Of a stretch of DNA of 64,000 nt, positions 1-8,948 are shown one piece after another. Made by a program: the position numbers and the translations under genes. The first letter of the stretch is position 1. Every line of letters begins with the position of its first letter. The notes under the pieces are model-generated. The model was not told the DNA's origin, did no database searches, and saw only the letters and a list, made by a program, of their open reading frames with translations. Origin of the DNA: an uncultured Clostridium sp. (GTDB lineage Bacteria; Bacillota; Clostridia; TANB77; CAG-508); assembly GCA_900553755.1 (NCBI GenBank), contig USEX01000001.1:37669-101668 (forward strand), in the 5' to 3' direction.

Positions 1-896
1 CTATTTGTTGTCGGAACATAAGATTTTATACTTTGCATAGTACATGGCTCATATCCCCAAGCATGGTCTATAAGTAGTTCTGCATTGATTCCAAAAAGCT
101 TAAATAATTTATCTTCATTTTGAATTGAACATCTAGCGACATCTCCCATAGTATGCATATTATTTTGCTCTAGTTTTTTAGCTATTCCCTTTCCTACTCT
201 CCAAAAATCAGTAAGAGGTTTGTGATTCCATAGTTGTCTTTTATACATTTCTTCATCTAAGCATGCAATTCTAACACCTTGTTTATTTGCCTTTGCATGT
301 TTTGCAACAATATCCATTGCAATTTTTGCAAGATAAAGGTTAGTTCCTACACCACATGTTGCTGTAATGCCTGTTGTTTCATATACTTCTTGAATTACTT
401 TTGTTGCTAATGTACTTGCTTTCATTTGATATGTTTGTAAGTAATGTGTAACATCTATAAATACTTCATCAATAGAATACACATATATGTCATCTGGAGA
501 AAAATATTTCAAATAAATATTATAGATTTCTGTACTATATTTCATGTATTTATTCATTTGAGGTGGTGCTACAATGTAGTCTAATTCATATTCAGGATGT
601 TTTTTTAATTCACTATCTTCGTAAGATTTTCCGCTTAATATATGTCCTGGTGCATTAAGTTTTCTATTTGTGTTTACTTCTCTAACTTTTTGAATAACCT
701 CAAATAATCTTGCTCTACCTGGTATTCCAAATTGTTTTAGAGATGGACTAACTGCAAGACAAACTGTTTTTTCAGTTCTACTACTATCAGCAACTACTAA
801 ATTTGTTGTTAGAGGGTCTAATCCTCTTTCTCTACATTCAACTGAAGCATAAAAGCTTTTTAAATCAATTGCAACATATATGTTTTTATTTTGCAT
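1..896 (-). CDS. Y-family DNA polymerase (UmuC/DinB-like), 3' end outside window
   Basis: Translesion DNA polymerase of the ImpB/MucB/SamB family, which copies past damaged bases. About 298 residues are visible and the reading frame runs off the left edge. The N-terminus shows the palm motif DLKSFYASVEC (residues about 9-19). The second catalytic motif YSIDEVFIDV follows near residue 140. A helix-hairpin-helix-like stretch, FWRVGKGIAKKL, lies near residue 230. The start is the ATG at 896 behind GGGAGGTGG. A TTTACA-17-TATAAT promoter with a LexA-like palindrome lies just upstream, which fits damage-inducible control. Genes of this family are common both in Firmicute chromosomes and as ICE cargo, so membership in the neighbouring element is possible. 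Confidence 0.9.
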   Translation of the reverse strand, partial: MQNKNIYVAIDLKSFYASVECRERGLDPLTTNLVVADSSRTEKTVCLAVSPSLKQFGIPGRARLFEVIQKVREVNTNRKLNAPGHILSGKSYEDSELKKHPEYELDYIVAPPQMNKYMKYSTEIYNIYLKYFSPDDIYVYSIDEVFIDVTHYLQTYQMKASTLATKVIQEVYETTGITATCGVGTNLYLAKIAMDIVAKHAKANKQGVRIACLDEEMYKRQLWNHKPLTDFWRVGKGIAKKLEQNNMHTMGDVARCSIQNEDKLFKLFGINAELLIDHAWGYEPCTMQSIKSYVPTTN

Positions 897-926
897 ATTC
901 CACCTCCCTATCTCAATTTTATATGA

Positions 927-964
927 ATTATATCATTTTATTTTGTTGTTGTAAACACTTGTTT
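927..964 (-). promoter_or_regulatory. Promoter of the Y-family polymerase with LexA-like palindrome
   Basis: On the minus strand the -35 TTTACA (955-950) and -10 TATAAT (932-927) are separated by exactly 17 bp, a near-consensus SigA promoter. The palindrome AAACACTTGTTT at 953-964 overlaps the -35 and resembles a relaxed LexA/DinR box. Operator identity is inference from position and from the gene it precedes. Confidence 0.6.
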
Positions 965-984
965 GCTAGTAAATATAAAAATTT

Positions 985-1010
985 AGATTAGTTATGTTTC
1001 AAACTAATCT
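985..1010 (-). terminator. Rho-independent terminator after the 1062-1502 gene
   Basis: Arms AGATTAGTT (985-993) and AACTAATCT (1002-1010) form a 9-bp stem, and on the minus strand the stem is followed by AAATTTTTATATTT. It closes the leftward unit and insulates the polymerase promoter. Confidence 0.7.
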
Positions 1011-1061
1011 ATTATTCTTTTAGAATAAATATTTATAAGACAACAAATAATCAAGTTTTTT

Positions 1062-1502
1062 CTAAAAGTCGTTTTGCATTTTTTCAAATAAATCGTAAAT
1101 TTTTTCTATTTCTATAGGATATACAGAATAACCGTTAATAAAATATTTTTTATTTTCAGCTTCTATATAGAAATCCCAGCATACATCATCTAGGTTATTA
1201 GACGTATATTCTTGATTTGATATTTTGTTCCAATCCGAATTATTGACTATTTCTATAATCTCATTTATGTAATTATTAAATTCAATATTTTTAACTTTTA
1301 ACTTTTCATTTAATTCTTTGAATTTTTCATCTTTAAATGATAAAGTATTATATTCTTTTATAAACTCTTCTGCATTTGGAATATAATTTGGAATTACAGA
1401 ATGACAATATTCAAACTTATATTTACAATCTTGTGCTTTTTTAGATAGTTTATAATATGTTCCTCCGCCGAAGAACAATTGATGATAATATCCTATAATC
1501 AT
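1062..1502 (-). CDS. Hypothetical protein, 146 aa
   Basis: I do not recognise this protein. The start at 1502 is preferred because GGAGG lies 7 bases upstream; the longer in-frame start at 1538 has no ribosome binding site. The product begins MIIGYYHQLFFGGG and is then mostly charged and helical, with a Trp/Tyr-rich C-terminal third (CWDFYIEAENKKYF). No signal peptide or clear catalytic motif is visible. It is the last gene before the terminator at 985-1010. It may be an immunity-like or regulatory small protein, but the sequence does not decide this. Confidence 0.6.
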   Translation of the reverse strand: MIIGYYHQLFFGGGTYYKLSKKAQDCKYKFEYCHSVIPNYIPNAEEFIKEYNTLSFKDEKFKELNEKLKVKNIEFNNYINEIIEIVNNSDWNKISNQEYTSNNLDDVCWDFYIEAENKKYFINGYSVYPIEIEKIYDLFEKMQNDF

Positions 1503-1588
1503 AGAAACACCTCCAATAAACCACATTATTATTTGCATTATATCATAAAGAAGTAAATAATTTTCAACTAATTACCTGCTCTATATCC

Positions 1589-1813
1589 TTATAAATGATT
1601 TTCATTTAAATTTTTATCAAAATATTTTTTACATTTATCACAATAGAAAGTATCTCTGTTAAAGTCAAAACTACACCCCGAAACATATTTTATTTTGCTT
1701 TCTTTAATTTTTTTTAGATTCTTACCAAATAAACTACCAAAAATAACTGATAATTCATTTTTGCAATAAGGACATTTTAAATGTAATAATCCTAGATTTA
1801 TTCTATCTTCCAT
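1589..1813 (-). CDS. Small zinc-ribbon protein, 74 aa
   Basis: Unrecognised 74-residue protein with two CxxC knuckles, CPYCKN near residue 14 and CDKCKK near residue 58, the layout of a zinc ribbon. The ATG at 1813 is preceded by GAGGTAGATACA. It probably binds zinc and may bind nucleic acid or protein. It stands between two other unknown genes with gaps of 80-150 bp. Confidence 0.6.
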   Translation of the reverse strand: MEDRINLGLLHLKCPYCKNELSVIFGSLFGKNLKKIKESKIKYVSGCSFDFNRDTFYCDKCKKYFDKNLNENHL

Positions 1814-1961
1814 TGTATCTACCTCATAAATTACTTATATAATTTATTATTTTTTATTTTCTTCAGTATTAGCTTTATATAATTCGGTATATTGACATTT
1901 TTTGAAAATTATTGTCTATAATATTTTTTAATTTGAAACTAGTTATATCTATATCACAAAA

Positions 1962-2723
1962 CTAGATAAATTTAAATCCTTTTGGAGCTTTAGTGGCATT
2001 AGAACTTCCGTCTCCTGAGATATAGATTGTTCCAATTTTTTTTCTTCCGATAATCCCTTTTTTATAAATTTCATATCCATCAACATAAGTATTGTTTTTT
2101 CCCGAAAAAGATCCAATTCTCTCATAACTTATTTTTTTATTATCTAAAGTTATAAGTGAATTCAAATATTTATACTCTAATTCAACAGATGTTACTTCTA
2201 TTGGATTTTCTACAACAAATCCATAGTTTTCGTTTGAATCATCTGAATATTTTATAACAGAAAATTTAGAGGGAAATGTTTCTTTTTCATAATAATATTC
2301 TTTTTCTATTTTATCTAATGATGTAAAATCATATATTCCTTGTTCCATTTCTCCTGTTTCTTCATTAAAACCATAAGTAAAATATGAATATACAATGCAC
2401 CAAGCAAATTTTTCTTTTTCTTCCACATTTAAGTCATTTTTGTAAAATGATATATAATTTTTATCCAATAATTTAATGGCTGTTCTTATCCTTTCTTCTT
2501 TTGGAACCTCATTTATTATTTTAGGTATTTTCCCTTGTAATACATCAGTAATAAAATCATAAATTAGCAGAATTTCATTAACACTATATTTATAATTTAT
2601 AAACTTTGATATAATTGTACACATATTTGAATTTGCAACTATTCCTCTATTACCTATGTCTATATTATTTTCTATCATAAATTTTTTTACTTGATTGTAT
2701 ACTTTTTCTTCTAATATTTCCAT
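1962..2723 (-). CDS. Hypothetical protein, 253 aa
   Basis: Unrecognised protein. The N-terminal 100 residues are predicted helical with a charged pattern; the C-terminal half looks like alternating strands ending in a glycine-rich stretch (GRKKIGTIYISGDGSSN). No signal peptide or transmembrane segment is seen. The start ATG at 2723 has GGAGAAACAAT upstream. It follows the 91-codon region of the next gene by 10 bp, so both are likely co-transcribed with the tyrosine phosphatase gene. Confidence 0.65.
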   Translation of the reverse strand: MEILEEKVYNQVKKFMIENNIDIGNRGIVANSNMCTIISKFINYKYSVNEILLIYDFITDVLQGKIPKIINEVPKEERIRTAIKLLDKNYISFYKNDLNVEEKEKFAWCIVYSYFTYGFNEETGEMEQGIYDFTSLDKIEKEYYYEKETFPSKFSVIKYSDDSNENYGFVVENPIEVTSVELEYKYLNSLITLDNKKISYERIGSFSGKNNTYVDGYEIYKKGIIGRKKIGTIYISGDGSSNATKAPKGFKFI

Positions 2724-2733
2724 ATTGTTTCTC

Positions 2734-3000
2734 CTATTCTTTTATTGCTATCATCAGTTCATTTGATTGTACCGTTCTACTTGCATTTTCATAAGTAAAC
2801 TTTGCTCCAGTAAAATAAACATTATAGTCTTTATTTTCAAAGTAATCTTTGTTCATTCTTAAAAATTCATCTACTTCAGCTTCAGATAAATTATTTTTTA
2901 TCCTTAACTCATAAAAAGTATATCTAATATAATTTGGATTTTCTTTCTCCTTAGATGAAATATAATTAATTGTAAAACTTTTTAACTCTTTATCTGTCAT
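2734..3000 (-). CDS. Hypothetical protein, 88 aa
   Basis: Unrecognised small protein starting MTDKELKSFTINYI. The ATG at 3000 is chosen over an upstream GTG because GGAG lies 8 bases before it. The first half is a helical region with a possible helix-turn-helix look (FYELRIKNNLSEAEVDEFL). The end carries TYENASRTVQSNELMIAIKE. It overlaps the stop of the phosphatase gene by 11 bases, so the two are translationally coupled. Confidence 0.6.
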   Translation of the reverse strand: MTDKELKSFTINYISSKEKENPNYIRYTFYELRIKNNLSEAEVDEFLRMNKDYFENKDYNVYFTGAKFTYENASRTVQSNELMIAIKE

Positions 3001-3457
3001 TAAGCTCACTCCTTATCTTATTAAGAAAACAATTACATCCCTCTATAATATCATTATAAGTAATTTCAAAATTTCCAGTGTACCATGGATCAGCAATATC
3101 TCTTGGATTACTAGAAAATTCTAAAAGCCTATATACTTTATTATCAACATCTTGTCCAACAATTCCAATTATATCTCTTATATTTTTATTTTCCATGCCA
3201 ATAATATAGTCAAATTTCTTATAATCATTCTTTGTAATTCTTCTTGCTTTATGGTTTGTATATGGAATACCTTTTTGTTCTAACTTATCTATTGTTCCAT
3301 AATGCATTCCATTACCTATTTCTTCATAGCTTGTTGCAGCAGAATCTATATAAAACTTATTTTCAAGTCCATTCTTTTTTACCATATCCTTAAAGACAAA
3401 TTCTGCCATTGGAGAACGACAAATATTGCCTAAACATACAAATAGTATTTTTATCAC
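2990..3457 (-). CDS. Low-molecular-weight protein tyrosine phosphatase
   Basis: Cytoplasmic phosphatase that removes phosphate from phosphotyrosine through a cysteine intermediate. The N-terminus has the P-loop CLGNICRS (residues 8-15), matching C-x5-R-S, and the general-acid loop DPWYTGNF lies near residue 122. At 155 residues it has the usual family length. Translation probably starts at the GTG at 3457, 6 bases after GGGAG. Such enzymes usually oppose bacterial tyrosine kinases of capsule or stress pathways, but no partner kinase lies nearby. It is the first gene of a short leftward operon with two unknown genes. Confidence 0.92.
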   Translation of the reverse strand: MIKILFVCLGNICRSPMAEFVFKDMVKKNGLENKFYIDSAATSYEEIGNGMHYGTIDKLEQKGIPYTNHKARRITKNDYKKFDYIIGMENKNIRDIIGIVGQDVDNKVYRLLEFSSNPRDIADPWYTGNFEITYNDIIEGCNCFLNKIRSELNDR

Positions 3458-3539
3458 TTATTACTCCCACCTTACTTTGCACATTATATCATATAATTAG
3501 TAAAAAAACTTAAAATATATTAAATTTCTACAAAAAAAT

Positions 3540-3580
3540 AAATCCAGGTACTTACTTATATAGAGTAAATACCTGGATTT
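3540..3580. terminator. Bidirectional terminator at the left end of the ICE operon
   Basis: Arms AAATCCAGGTA (3540-3550) and TACCTGGATTT (3570-3580) are perfect complements and the stem continues inward with few mismatches. T-rich runs flank both sides. It ends the long leftward conjugation operon 2 bases after its last stop codon. Confidence 0.8.
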
Positions 3581-3581
3581 T

Positions 3582-3770
3582 TTATTTCATTTTTTCTTTT
3601 GATTTTTTTATTATAATTCTATTTATATCTTTTTCAGTAATTATTCTGTTTCCAATAGAGACACCAGCAGAATTAACAATTTCTACTAAATATTCATTAT
3701 TCTTTATATTTAAAATTGTTGCTCTATTTTTATCATTTAGTTCTACTACATCAAATATTTTTAATTTCAT
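3582..3770 (-). CDS. Small beta-rich protein, 62 aa (DUF4926-like)
   Basis: Last gene of the conjugative operon. The opening KIFDVVELNDKNRATILN resembles small SH3/KOW-like barrel proteins of the DUF4926 type, which are often found in mobile or toxin-antitoxin contexts. The start at 3770 has AAAGGGTAATAAAT upstream. Function unknown; the family call is a weak resemblance. Confidence 0.6.
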   Translation of the reverse strand: MKLKIFDVVELNDKNRATILNIKNNEYLVEIVNSAGVSIGNRIITEKDINRIIIKKSKEKMK

Positions 3771-3799
3771 TATTTATTACCCTTTCGTTTGTTATATTT

Positions 3800-5437
3800 T
3801 TAATACATTGGAGTGCCATATCCTCTGATTTCGTTACTATTTAAATCATAATCTCTTTCCTTACAACTATCACTTGAGTTTCCCTCTATAGTATAAACAC
3901 GCCCATTTTCAACACATTTTACAATTCCGACATGGTCTGCAATGCCATCATGTTTATCAGCCCAGTCAAAGAATATGATATCTCCAGGTTTTGGAATATA
4001 TCCGCCATCTTGCCATAAACCACATGCTTTAAACCATGCAACTCCTTCCGATTCACAACTTGCAAATTTCGGTATTATACCTGCATCAATATATCCACAT
4101 TCATTTGCACACCAAGATACAAATGTTGCACACCATTCAACTCTTGAACTAAATCCATACCAAGACCAATAAGGTTGTCCACCAACATTTCCTATTTGAC
4201 TTTGAGCTACGGCAACAATATCATTACTTCCTGAAGAATTATATATAACATTTGCCCACATGCTTACATAGTCATCTTTTAGTAGTTCATTTAATTGTTC
4301 TCTTTGCGATGAATTAAAATTGTATTTGTCAGCCATTTCTTCAGCTGTTTTATGATTTATTTTGATATGTAATTTTGTATGAGTTATTGTTTTATATTCA
4401 GTCCAAGTTAAATGTATAATAACTTTTTCTTCAGTTGATTCTTCTTTTGTAAATGCAATTTCATTCATTTCCCAAAATATCTTTTTAATTTCCTCAATTT
4501 TATTATCATCTAATGACATCATTTCTGTTTGATAATTGCCATTACTATACTTTGCTACATAAACAGATAAAACTTCTTTCCACTCTGCTCTACTTCCTTC
4601 AATGTCGTATTCTTCATAAGGATTTTCTTGCTGAATAGCTGTAATCTTATTCATGAATTCGGTGTTTAATTCAGATATAACCTGTGACATATTTTTAGAA
4701 TTTGATTCATACTCATTTGAGAAAAAAATACCAAAAACAGAACTTACTAAAAATCCTATCATGCAAATAACTATTATTATCATTACAACTATCCATCCAC
4801 CTGCAATCAAAAACATAATTAAACTTTTCATTGCTGCAATCATCATTTTTACTGCTCTAATTACTGCTTTAATAGTTGCTTTTGTAGCCTTAACACTTGC
4901 TTCAGCTGCTGCTTTTATTCTTTGAGCAGTTTTTTGAGCAACCTTTGCAGTTGCTTTTGCTTTTTTTTCAGTATGTATTGTGATATTTTTTGATGTTTTT
5001 ATTGATTTAATACCTGTACTACTTGCAGTTTTAATAAATTTTCCTTTATTCTTTTGTGATGTTCTAATAGTTTTGTGTTTTATAGGAGTATTTATTTTTT
5101 TAGAATTCTTTTCTATGTATTCTTTCTCTTTACCTCTTGCAATTTTATTTTTAAATGCTTTTACTCTTTCAACACCTTTATTGATATCTTCAACAGATTC
5201 TTTTACTGCATTTTTACCATATTTATTAAAAGCATAAATACTTTTATTAGTTGCTATATTAGTTCCGTTAGAAATTTTATTGCTTGCATACTCAACTTCA
5301 TTTTCTCCATCTGGATTATAGGTGTTTTCCCACTTATCTTTTGTAGAAACAATATTACTTTTTATTCTAGCCGAAGTGTTGACAGATTTGTCTAATGTTT
5401 TTACTTTTCCCCTAACTTTTGTTTTTATATCAGCCAC
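3800..5437 (-). CDS. Membrane-anchored CHAP-domain cell-wall hydrolase of the conjugation system
   Basis: Likely VirB1-like peptidoglycan hydrolase that opens the wall for the conjugation channel. A long Lys/Ala-rich helical N-terminal part (about residues 1-195) is followed by one transmembrane segment (about 205-230, IAGGWIVVMIIIVICMIGFL). An extracellular linker leads to a C-terminal CHAP (NlpC/P60-like) domain. That domain shows the catalytic Cys in EWCATFVSWC, the His in DHVGIVKC and the polar residue in IEGNSSD. The start is probably the GTG at 5437, 8 bases after GGAGG. It follows the sortase gene by 15 bp. Equivalent proteins close the T4SS cluster in C. difficile CTn elements. Confidence 0.85.
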   Translation of the reverse strand: MADIKTKVRGKVKTLDKSVNTSARIKSNIVSTKDKWENTYNPDGENEVEYASNKISNGTNIATNKSIYAFNKYGKNAVKESVEDINKGVERVKAFKNKIARGKEKEYIEKNSKKINTPIKHKTIRTSQKNKGKFIKTASSTGIKSIKTSKNITIHTEKKAKATAKVAQKTAQRIKAAAEASVKATKATIKAVIRAVKMMIAAMKSLIMFLIAGGWIVVMIIIVICMIGFLVSSVFGIFFSNEYESNSKNMSQVISELNTEFMNKITAIQQENPYEEYDIEGSRAEWKEVLSVYVAKYSNGNYQTEMMSLDDNKIEEIKKIFWEMNEIAFTKEESTEEKVIIHLTWTEYKTITHTKLHIKINHKTAEEMADKYNFNSSQREQLNELLKDDYVSMWANVIYNSSGSNDIVAVAQSQIGNVGGQPYWSWYGFSSRVEWCATFVSWCANECGYIDAGIIPKFASCESEGVAWFKACGLWQDGGYIPKPGDIIFFDWADKHDGIADHVGIVKCVENGRVYTIEGNSSDSCKERDYDLNSNEIRGYGTPMY

Positions 5438-5461
5438 ATTTTGCACCTCCTTCTTCTAGTT

Positions 5462-6214
5462 TTATATAATTTGTTTTGCAACAACAACTAATCTGCTATT
5501 TTGAGCAGAATATTCGCAAGTTGATAATGTTATTAACTTCTCCTTATAATTTGGAATAATACCTGTATTATAAAAAGACATTGAACAACACTTTTTTATA
5601 AATTCTGAATATTCTTCTTGTGAATCTAATTCTATATTTTGATAATATTTAAAAGTATTACTTTCATATAACTTAGTTTTAAAAACTGCGAATATTTCAT
5701 ATTTTTTAATACCATCTAAAGTATAAAATTTAATTATTTTATGATTATCATAATATTGTTTATCCTTATAATTTTCTAAAATTCCAAACATTTTTGAATT
5801 TTTCATGTGATGACCATATACTATTAAATTTTCACTTGTGTCTAAATTACATTCTTCTGCTAGAAATGGAGTTCCATAAGAAGAATATTCTTTATTGAAA
5901 TTTCTTTTCAAGTAATATTCTGGTCTATCTTTTGTTTGCATTACTGGGTAATCTAAACTAGTATTATCTATTTTTATCCAACCTATTAAATCATCATTTT
6001 GAGCATATAAATCAGTTAAATTTATATCTCTATTTGGGTTCAGGTTGCCTTTTGAATTGTTTTCATTATCGACTTGTATAATTTTATATAATTCTTTAAA
6101 AAACGATTCTTGTTCTTTTTCAACTTTTAATTGTTTATATATAAAATAACTGCTAATAACTATTAAAGCTATTAGCAGTATTACTATTATGAAATATACT
6201 ATTTTTTTCATCAT
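5462..6214 (-). CDS. srtB: Class B sortase
   Basis: Membrane-bound transpeptidase that cuts a sorting signal and links surface proteins to the cell wall. One N-terminal transmembrane helix (residues 4-25) precedes the catalytic domain. The catalytic His is in YGHHMKNSKMFG, the Cys in ITLSTCEY and the Arg in SRLVVVAK. The domain opening DLIGWIKIDNTSLDYPVMQ is characteristic of class B. The start overlaps the end of the VirB4 gene (TATATGATG). The likely substrate is the large adhesin encoded at 27470-31726, whose C-terminus carries TPKTG; that pairing is inference. Confidence 0.92.
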   Translation of the reverse strand: MMKKIVYFIIVILLIALIVISSYFIYKQLKVEKEQESFFKELYKIIQVDNENNSKGNLNPNRDINLTDLYAQNDDLIGWIKIDNTSLDYPVMQTKDRPEYYLKRNFNKEYSSYGTPFLAEECNLDTSENLIVYGHHMKNSKMFGILENYKDKQYYDNHKIIKFYTLDGIKKYEIFAVFKTKLYESNTFKYYQNIELDSQEEYSEFIKKCCSMSFYNTGIIPNYKEKLITLSTCEYSAQNSRLVVVAKQII

Positions 6215-8544
6215 ATACCCTCTCCTGGTTTTGTTGTCATGAGTTTATATAACTCGGTATTGCGTGGAAATCTGTTTTTAAAAGGAACTAGACTTCTACC
6301 TACTTTTATAAGTCCCTCTCCTGCACCACTATTAGTTATATAACTCATTTGTAAATCTGATATATTTAATAATTTAGCAAGTTCGATTCTATCAGTACTT
6401 GCTTGATTTAGCATTACAATAAATTCAGAGTTAGCAAGCATTGTTCTTGCTGTATGGCTTTGTAATAAGTCATCAACATTTTGAGTTATACCTGTTGCAT
6501 AAGCTCCATACTTTCTTACCCTTTTCCATAATGTAAATAAGAAATTTGCTGAATATTCATATTGAAATAATAAGTATATCTCATCAATAAATATATATGT
6601 ATTTCTACCTTTCGCTCTATTGGCTGTAATTCTATTTAAAATGGAATCTAATACTACAAGCATTCCAAGCGGAAGTAATTGCTTACCTAAATCTAAAATA
6701 TCATAACATATTAATCTGTTATTTGTATCAACATTAGTTTGCTTAGCAAATGTATTCAAACTACCATCTGTAAATAATTCAATTGCAAGAGCAATTTCCT
6801 TTGCCTCAGGCTCATTTTGATTCAGCAATTCTTCTCTAAAATCTTGTAATGTCGGTGGTGTGCCTTTATAATTGTTTTGTTGATATGTTCTATAAACAGA
6901 GGCTGTACATCTATCAATTATAGATTTTTGTTTTGCACCTAGATTAGCACTACCAATTAATTGTTCGCATAAAGACAAAATGAACTCCGATTTTAGGATA
7001 ACTGGATTTGCTCCATCTCCATATTCGGAATTCATGTCCATTGCATTTATATGATTATCACTTGTTGCAGACACATGTATTACTTCTCCACCGAGTGCTT
7101 TTACAAGTCTTGATTCTTCACGTTCCGGATCTACAATAATAACATCTGCATTAGGATCTCTTAATATTATTGATACTATTTCATTTTTTGCTGCAAAGGA
7201 TTTACCACTACCAGATACACCTAAAATGAATGAGTTACCATTTAAAAGCTGTTTTCTATCTGCTATTATCATGTTTTTACTTATAACATTTTGACCATAA
7301 TAAATTCCATTTTCGTGCCTTATTTCTTGAACTTTAAAAGGCATAAATACTGCTAAACTTTCTGTTGTAAGTGTTCGTAAAGCGTCAATTTTTCTAACAC
7401 CAAACGGCATTGCAGTATTTAATCCATCTAACTGTTGAAATCGTAACACCCCTAATTGACATAGATTTTTTCTTGCAATAGTTTTTAAACTTTCAGTATC
7501 ATTATCTAATTGTTCTTTTGTATCTGCAGTATGAACAATTGTTAATACTGATAAAAACATTCTCTGGTCTCTTTGTATTAAATCATCTAAAAACTCTTTG
7601 CTTTCTTTACGCTGTTGTTCCATATCATATGGAATAATAGCAGAAAAGTTGTTATTAGCATTTTGTTTTCTTTGCCAATTGGTAATATTCGTCTCTATTC
7701 CTAATCTTCTATTTTCGGCTTCTCGAACAGCCTCATCCATTGGCACAGGAATAATATCTATACTCATCATCATATTTCTATTTAATTCCGTTAATTCTGA
7801 TACCATTGAATCTTTAATATATGACGCATACTCTTTTAAAAATAATACTCTACCATATCTATTTCCGATTTTGAAATAATCGCTTTGGACTTCAAATGTG
7901 TCAGGACAGATAAAGTCTTTGAAATTATGACCTTTTCTTAAATTTTCTTTCATATCAAATCTAAAAGAAGTTTCTTCTCCTACTCTATAAAAATCATGGC
8001 ATATCCTTAATCTTTCTTCTGCGTCTAATTCTATACATCTTGAACCTAATGATGCAAAATGATTTACAAGTTCAGATGTTGTTCGTGCAAAATAATTTCG
8101 TGCTTCCTCTATAGATTTCTTGTTTATTGATATTGTAATTATCTTTTCTTGTACTATCCCATTTGCTCCTTTTGCCTGTTCTAAAAGCATATCGTTATAT
8201 TCTTTTCTATATTTATCAAGCTCATCTCCTTGATATTTCATAAGTATTGTTTTTTCAAAATCTAATCTATTTATTCTTCTATTATTAATTGTTATTTTAG
8301 ATGTAGCTCCACTATCTAAACTATTTAATAAGTCACTATAATCTAAAAACATTGTTTCTTTATCTTCATGACTTGCTACCGCATAATTAATGTCTAAAAA
8401 TCTATACGATTTTGAATATTTATTTTTTTGAACTTCAAAAATACCATCGTCATAAATTGTTTTAATTGGTATTATATCTTGTACATTTCTTGGCACAACA
8501 AATTTTTCTTTATCTCTTTTAAATAATTCTTTTAATGTTTTCAT
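6211..8544 (-). CDS. virB4: VirB4-like conjugation ATPase
   Basis: Energises assembly of and transport through the type IV secretion channel. At 777 residues it has family length. Walker A is GVSGSGKSFAAKNE (about residue 440) and Walker B is TYIFIDEIYLLF (about residue 645). The N-terminal half is the usual VirB4/CagE-like domain. It closely follows the CD1110-type ATPases of clostridial elements. ATG at 8544 after GGAGGGAG. It overlaps the PrgI-like gene upstream and the sortase downstream by 4 bases each, showing tight translational coupling. Confidence 0.93.
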   Translation of the reverse strand: MKTLKELFKRDKEKFVVPRNVQDIIPIKTIYDDGIFEVQKNKYSKSYRFLDINYAVASHEDKETMFLDYSDLLNSLDSGATSKITINNRRINRLDFEKTILMKYQGDELDKYRKEYNDMLLEQAKGANGIVQEKIITISINKKSIEEARNYFARTTSELVNHFASLGSRCIELDAEERLRICHDFYRVGEETSFRFDMKENLRKGHNFKDFICPDTFEVQSDYFKIGNRYGRVLFLKEYASYIKDSMVSELTELNRNMMMSIDIIPVPMDEAVREAENRRLGIETNITNWQRKQNANNNFSAIIPYDMEQQRKESKEFLDDLIQRDQRMFLSVLTIVHTADTKEQLDNDTESLKTIARKNLCQLGVLRFQQLDGLNTAMPFGVRKIDALRTLTTESLAVFMPFKVQEIRHENGIYYGQNVISKNMIIADRKQLLNGNSFILGVSGSGKSFAAKNEIVSIILRDPNADVIIVDPEREESRLVKALGGEVIHVSATSDNHINAMDMNSEYGDGANPVILKSEFILSLCEQLIGSANLGAKQKSIIDRCTASVYRTYQQNNYKGTPPTLQDFREELLNQNEPEAKEIALAIELFTDGSLNTFAKQTNVDTNNRLICYDILDLGKQLLPLGMLVVLDSILNRITANRAKGRNTYIFIDEIYLLFQYEYSANFLFTLWKRVRKYGAYATGITQNVDDLLQSHTARTMLANSEFIVMLNQASTDRIELAKLLNISDLQMSYITNSGAGEGLIKVGRSLVPFKNRFPRNTELYKLMTTKPGEGI

Positions 8545-8903
8545 TCTGTTTTTCTCCCTCCTTTTTCTAATTTTTCAATTGAATTTTTATTTGCTTCGTA
8601 GTAAATGTTAGTTGCTTTAAATGTGAGTTTTTTTGGAGTTAGAATTTCTGATTTAAACCAAGCTAAAATAAATTGTTCGGCATTCATTCCGTTATATGTA
8701 ACAAACCCTAAAACAGCAAATGGGCATGCACCTAATATGCATACCCATGACAATGTTTCTATACCAAAATATGGTTTTAATATAAAATAAAGTACTACAG
8801 AAACTATCAAAGCAATTATAGAAAATAAAAACTGCCTCATAGACAGTCCAAAAAATATCGACTCAGTATATTGTCGAATTTCTCTATTAATTTTTACTTC
8901 CAC
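8541..8903 (-). CDS. PrgI-family membrane protein of the T4SS
   Basis: Small inner-membrane component of the conjugation channel, comparable to VirB3. The N-terminus INREIRQYTESIFFGLSMRQ is typical of PrgI. Two transmembrane helices follow (about residues 22-45 and 50-72), then a cytoplasmic tail. The start is a GTG at 8903 with AGGAGTGATAGATAA before it. It lies directly before virB4, which is the conserved order. Confidence 0.87.
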   Translation of the reverse strand: MEVKINREIRQYTESIFFGLSMRQFLFSIIALIVSVVLYFILKPYFGIETLSWVCILGACPFAVLGFVTYNGMNAEQFILAWFKSEILTPKKLTFKATNIYYEANKNSIEKLEKGGRKTE

Positions 8904-8948
8904 TTATCTATCACTCCTATCTTGATTTATTTTTATCTTTAACAATTT

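Noticed and set aside
803..991. 62-codon plus-strand open frame
   Set aside because: Lies antisense to the Y-family polymerase and its promoter, no ribosome binding site, low-complexity product.
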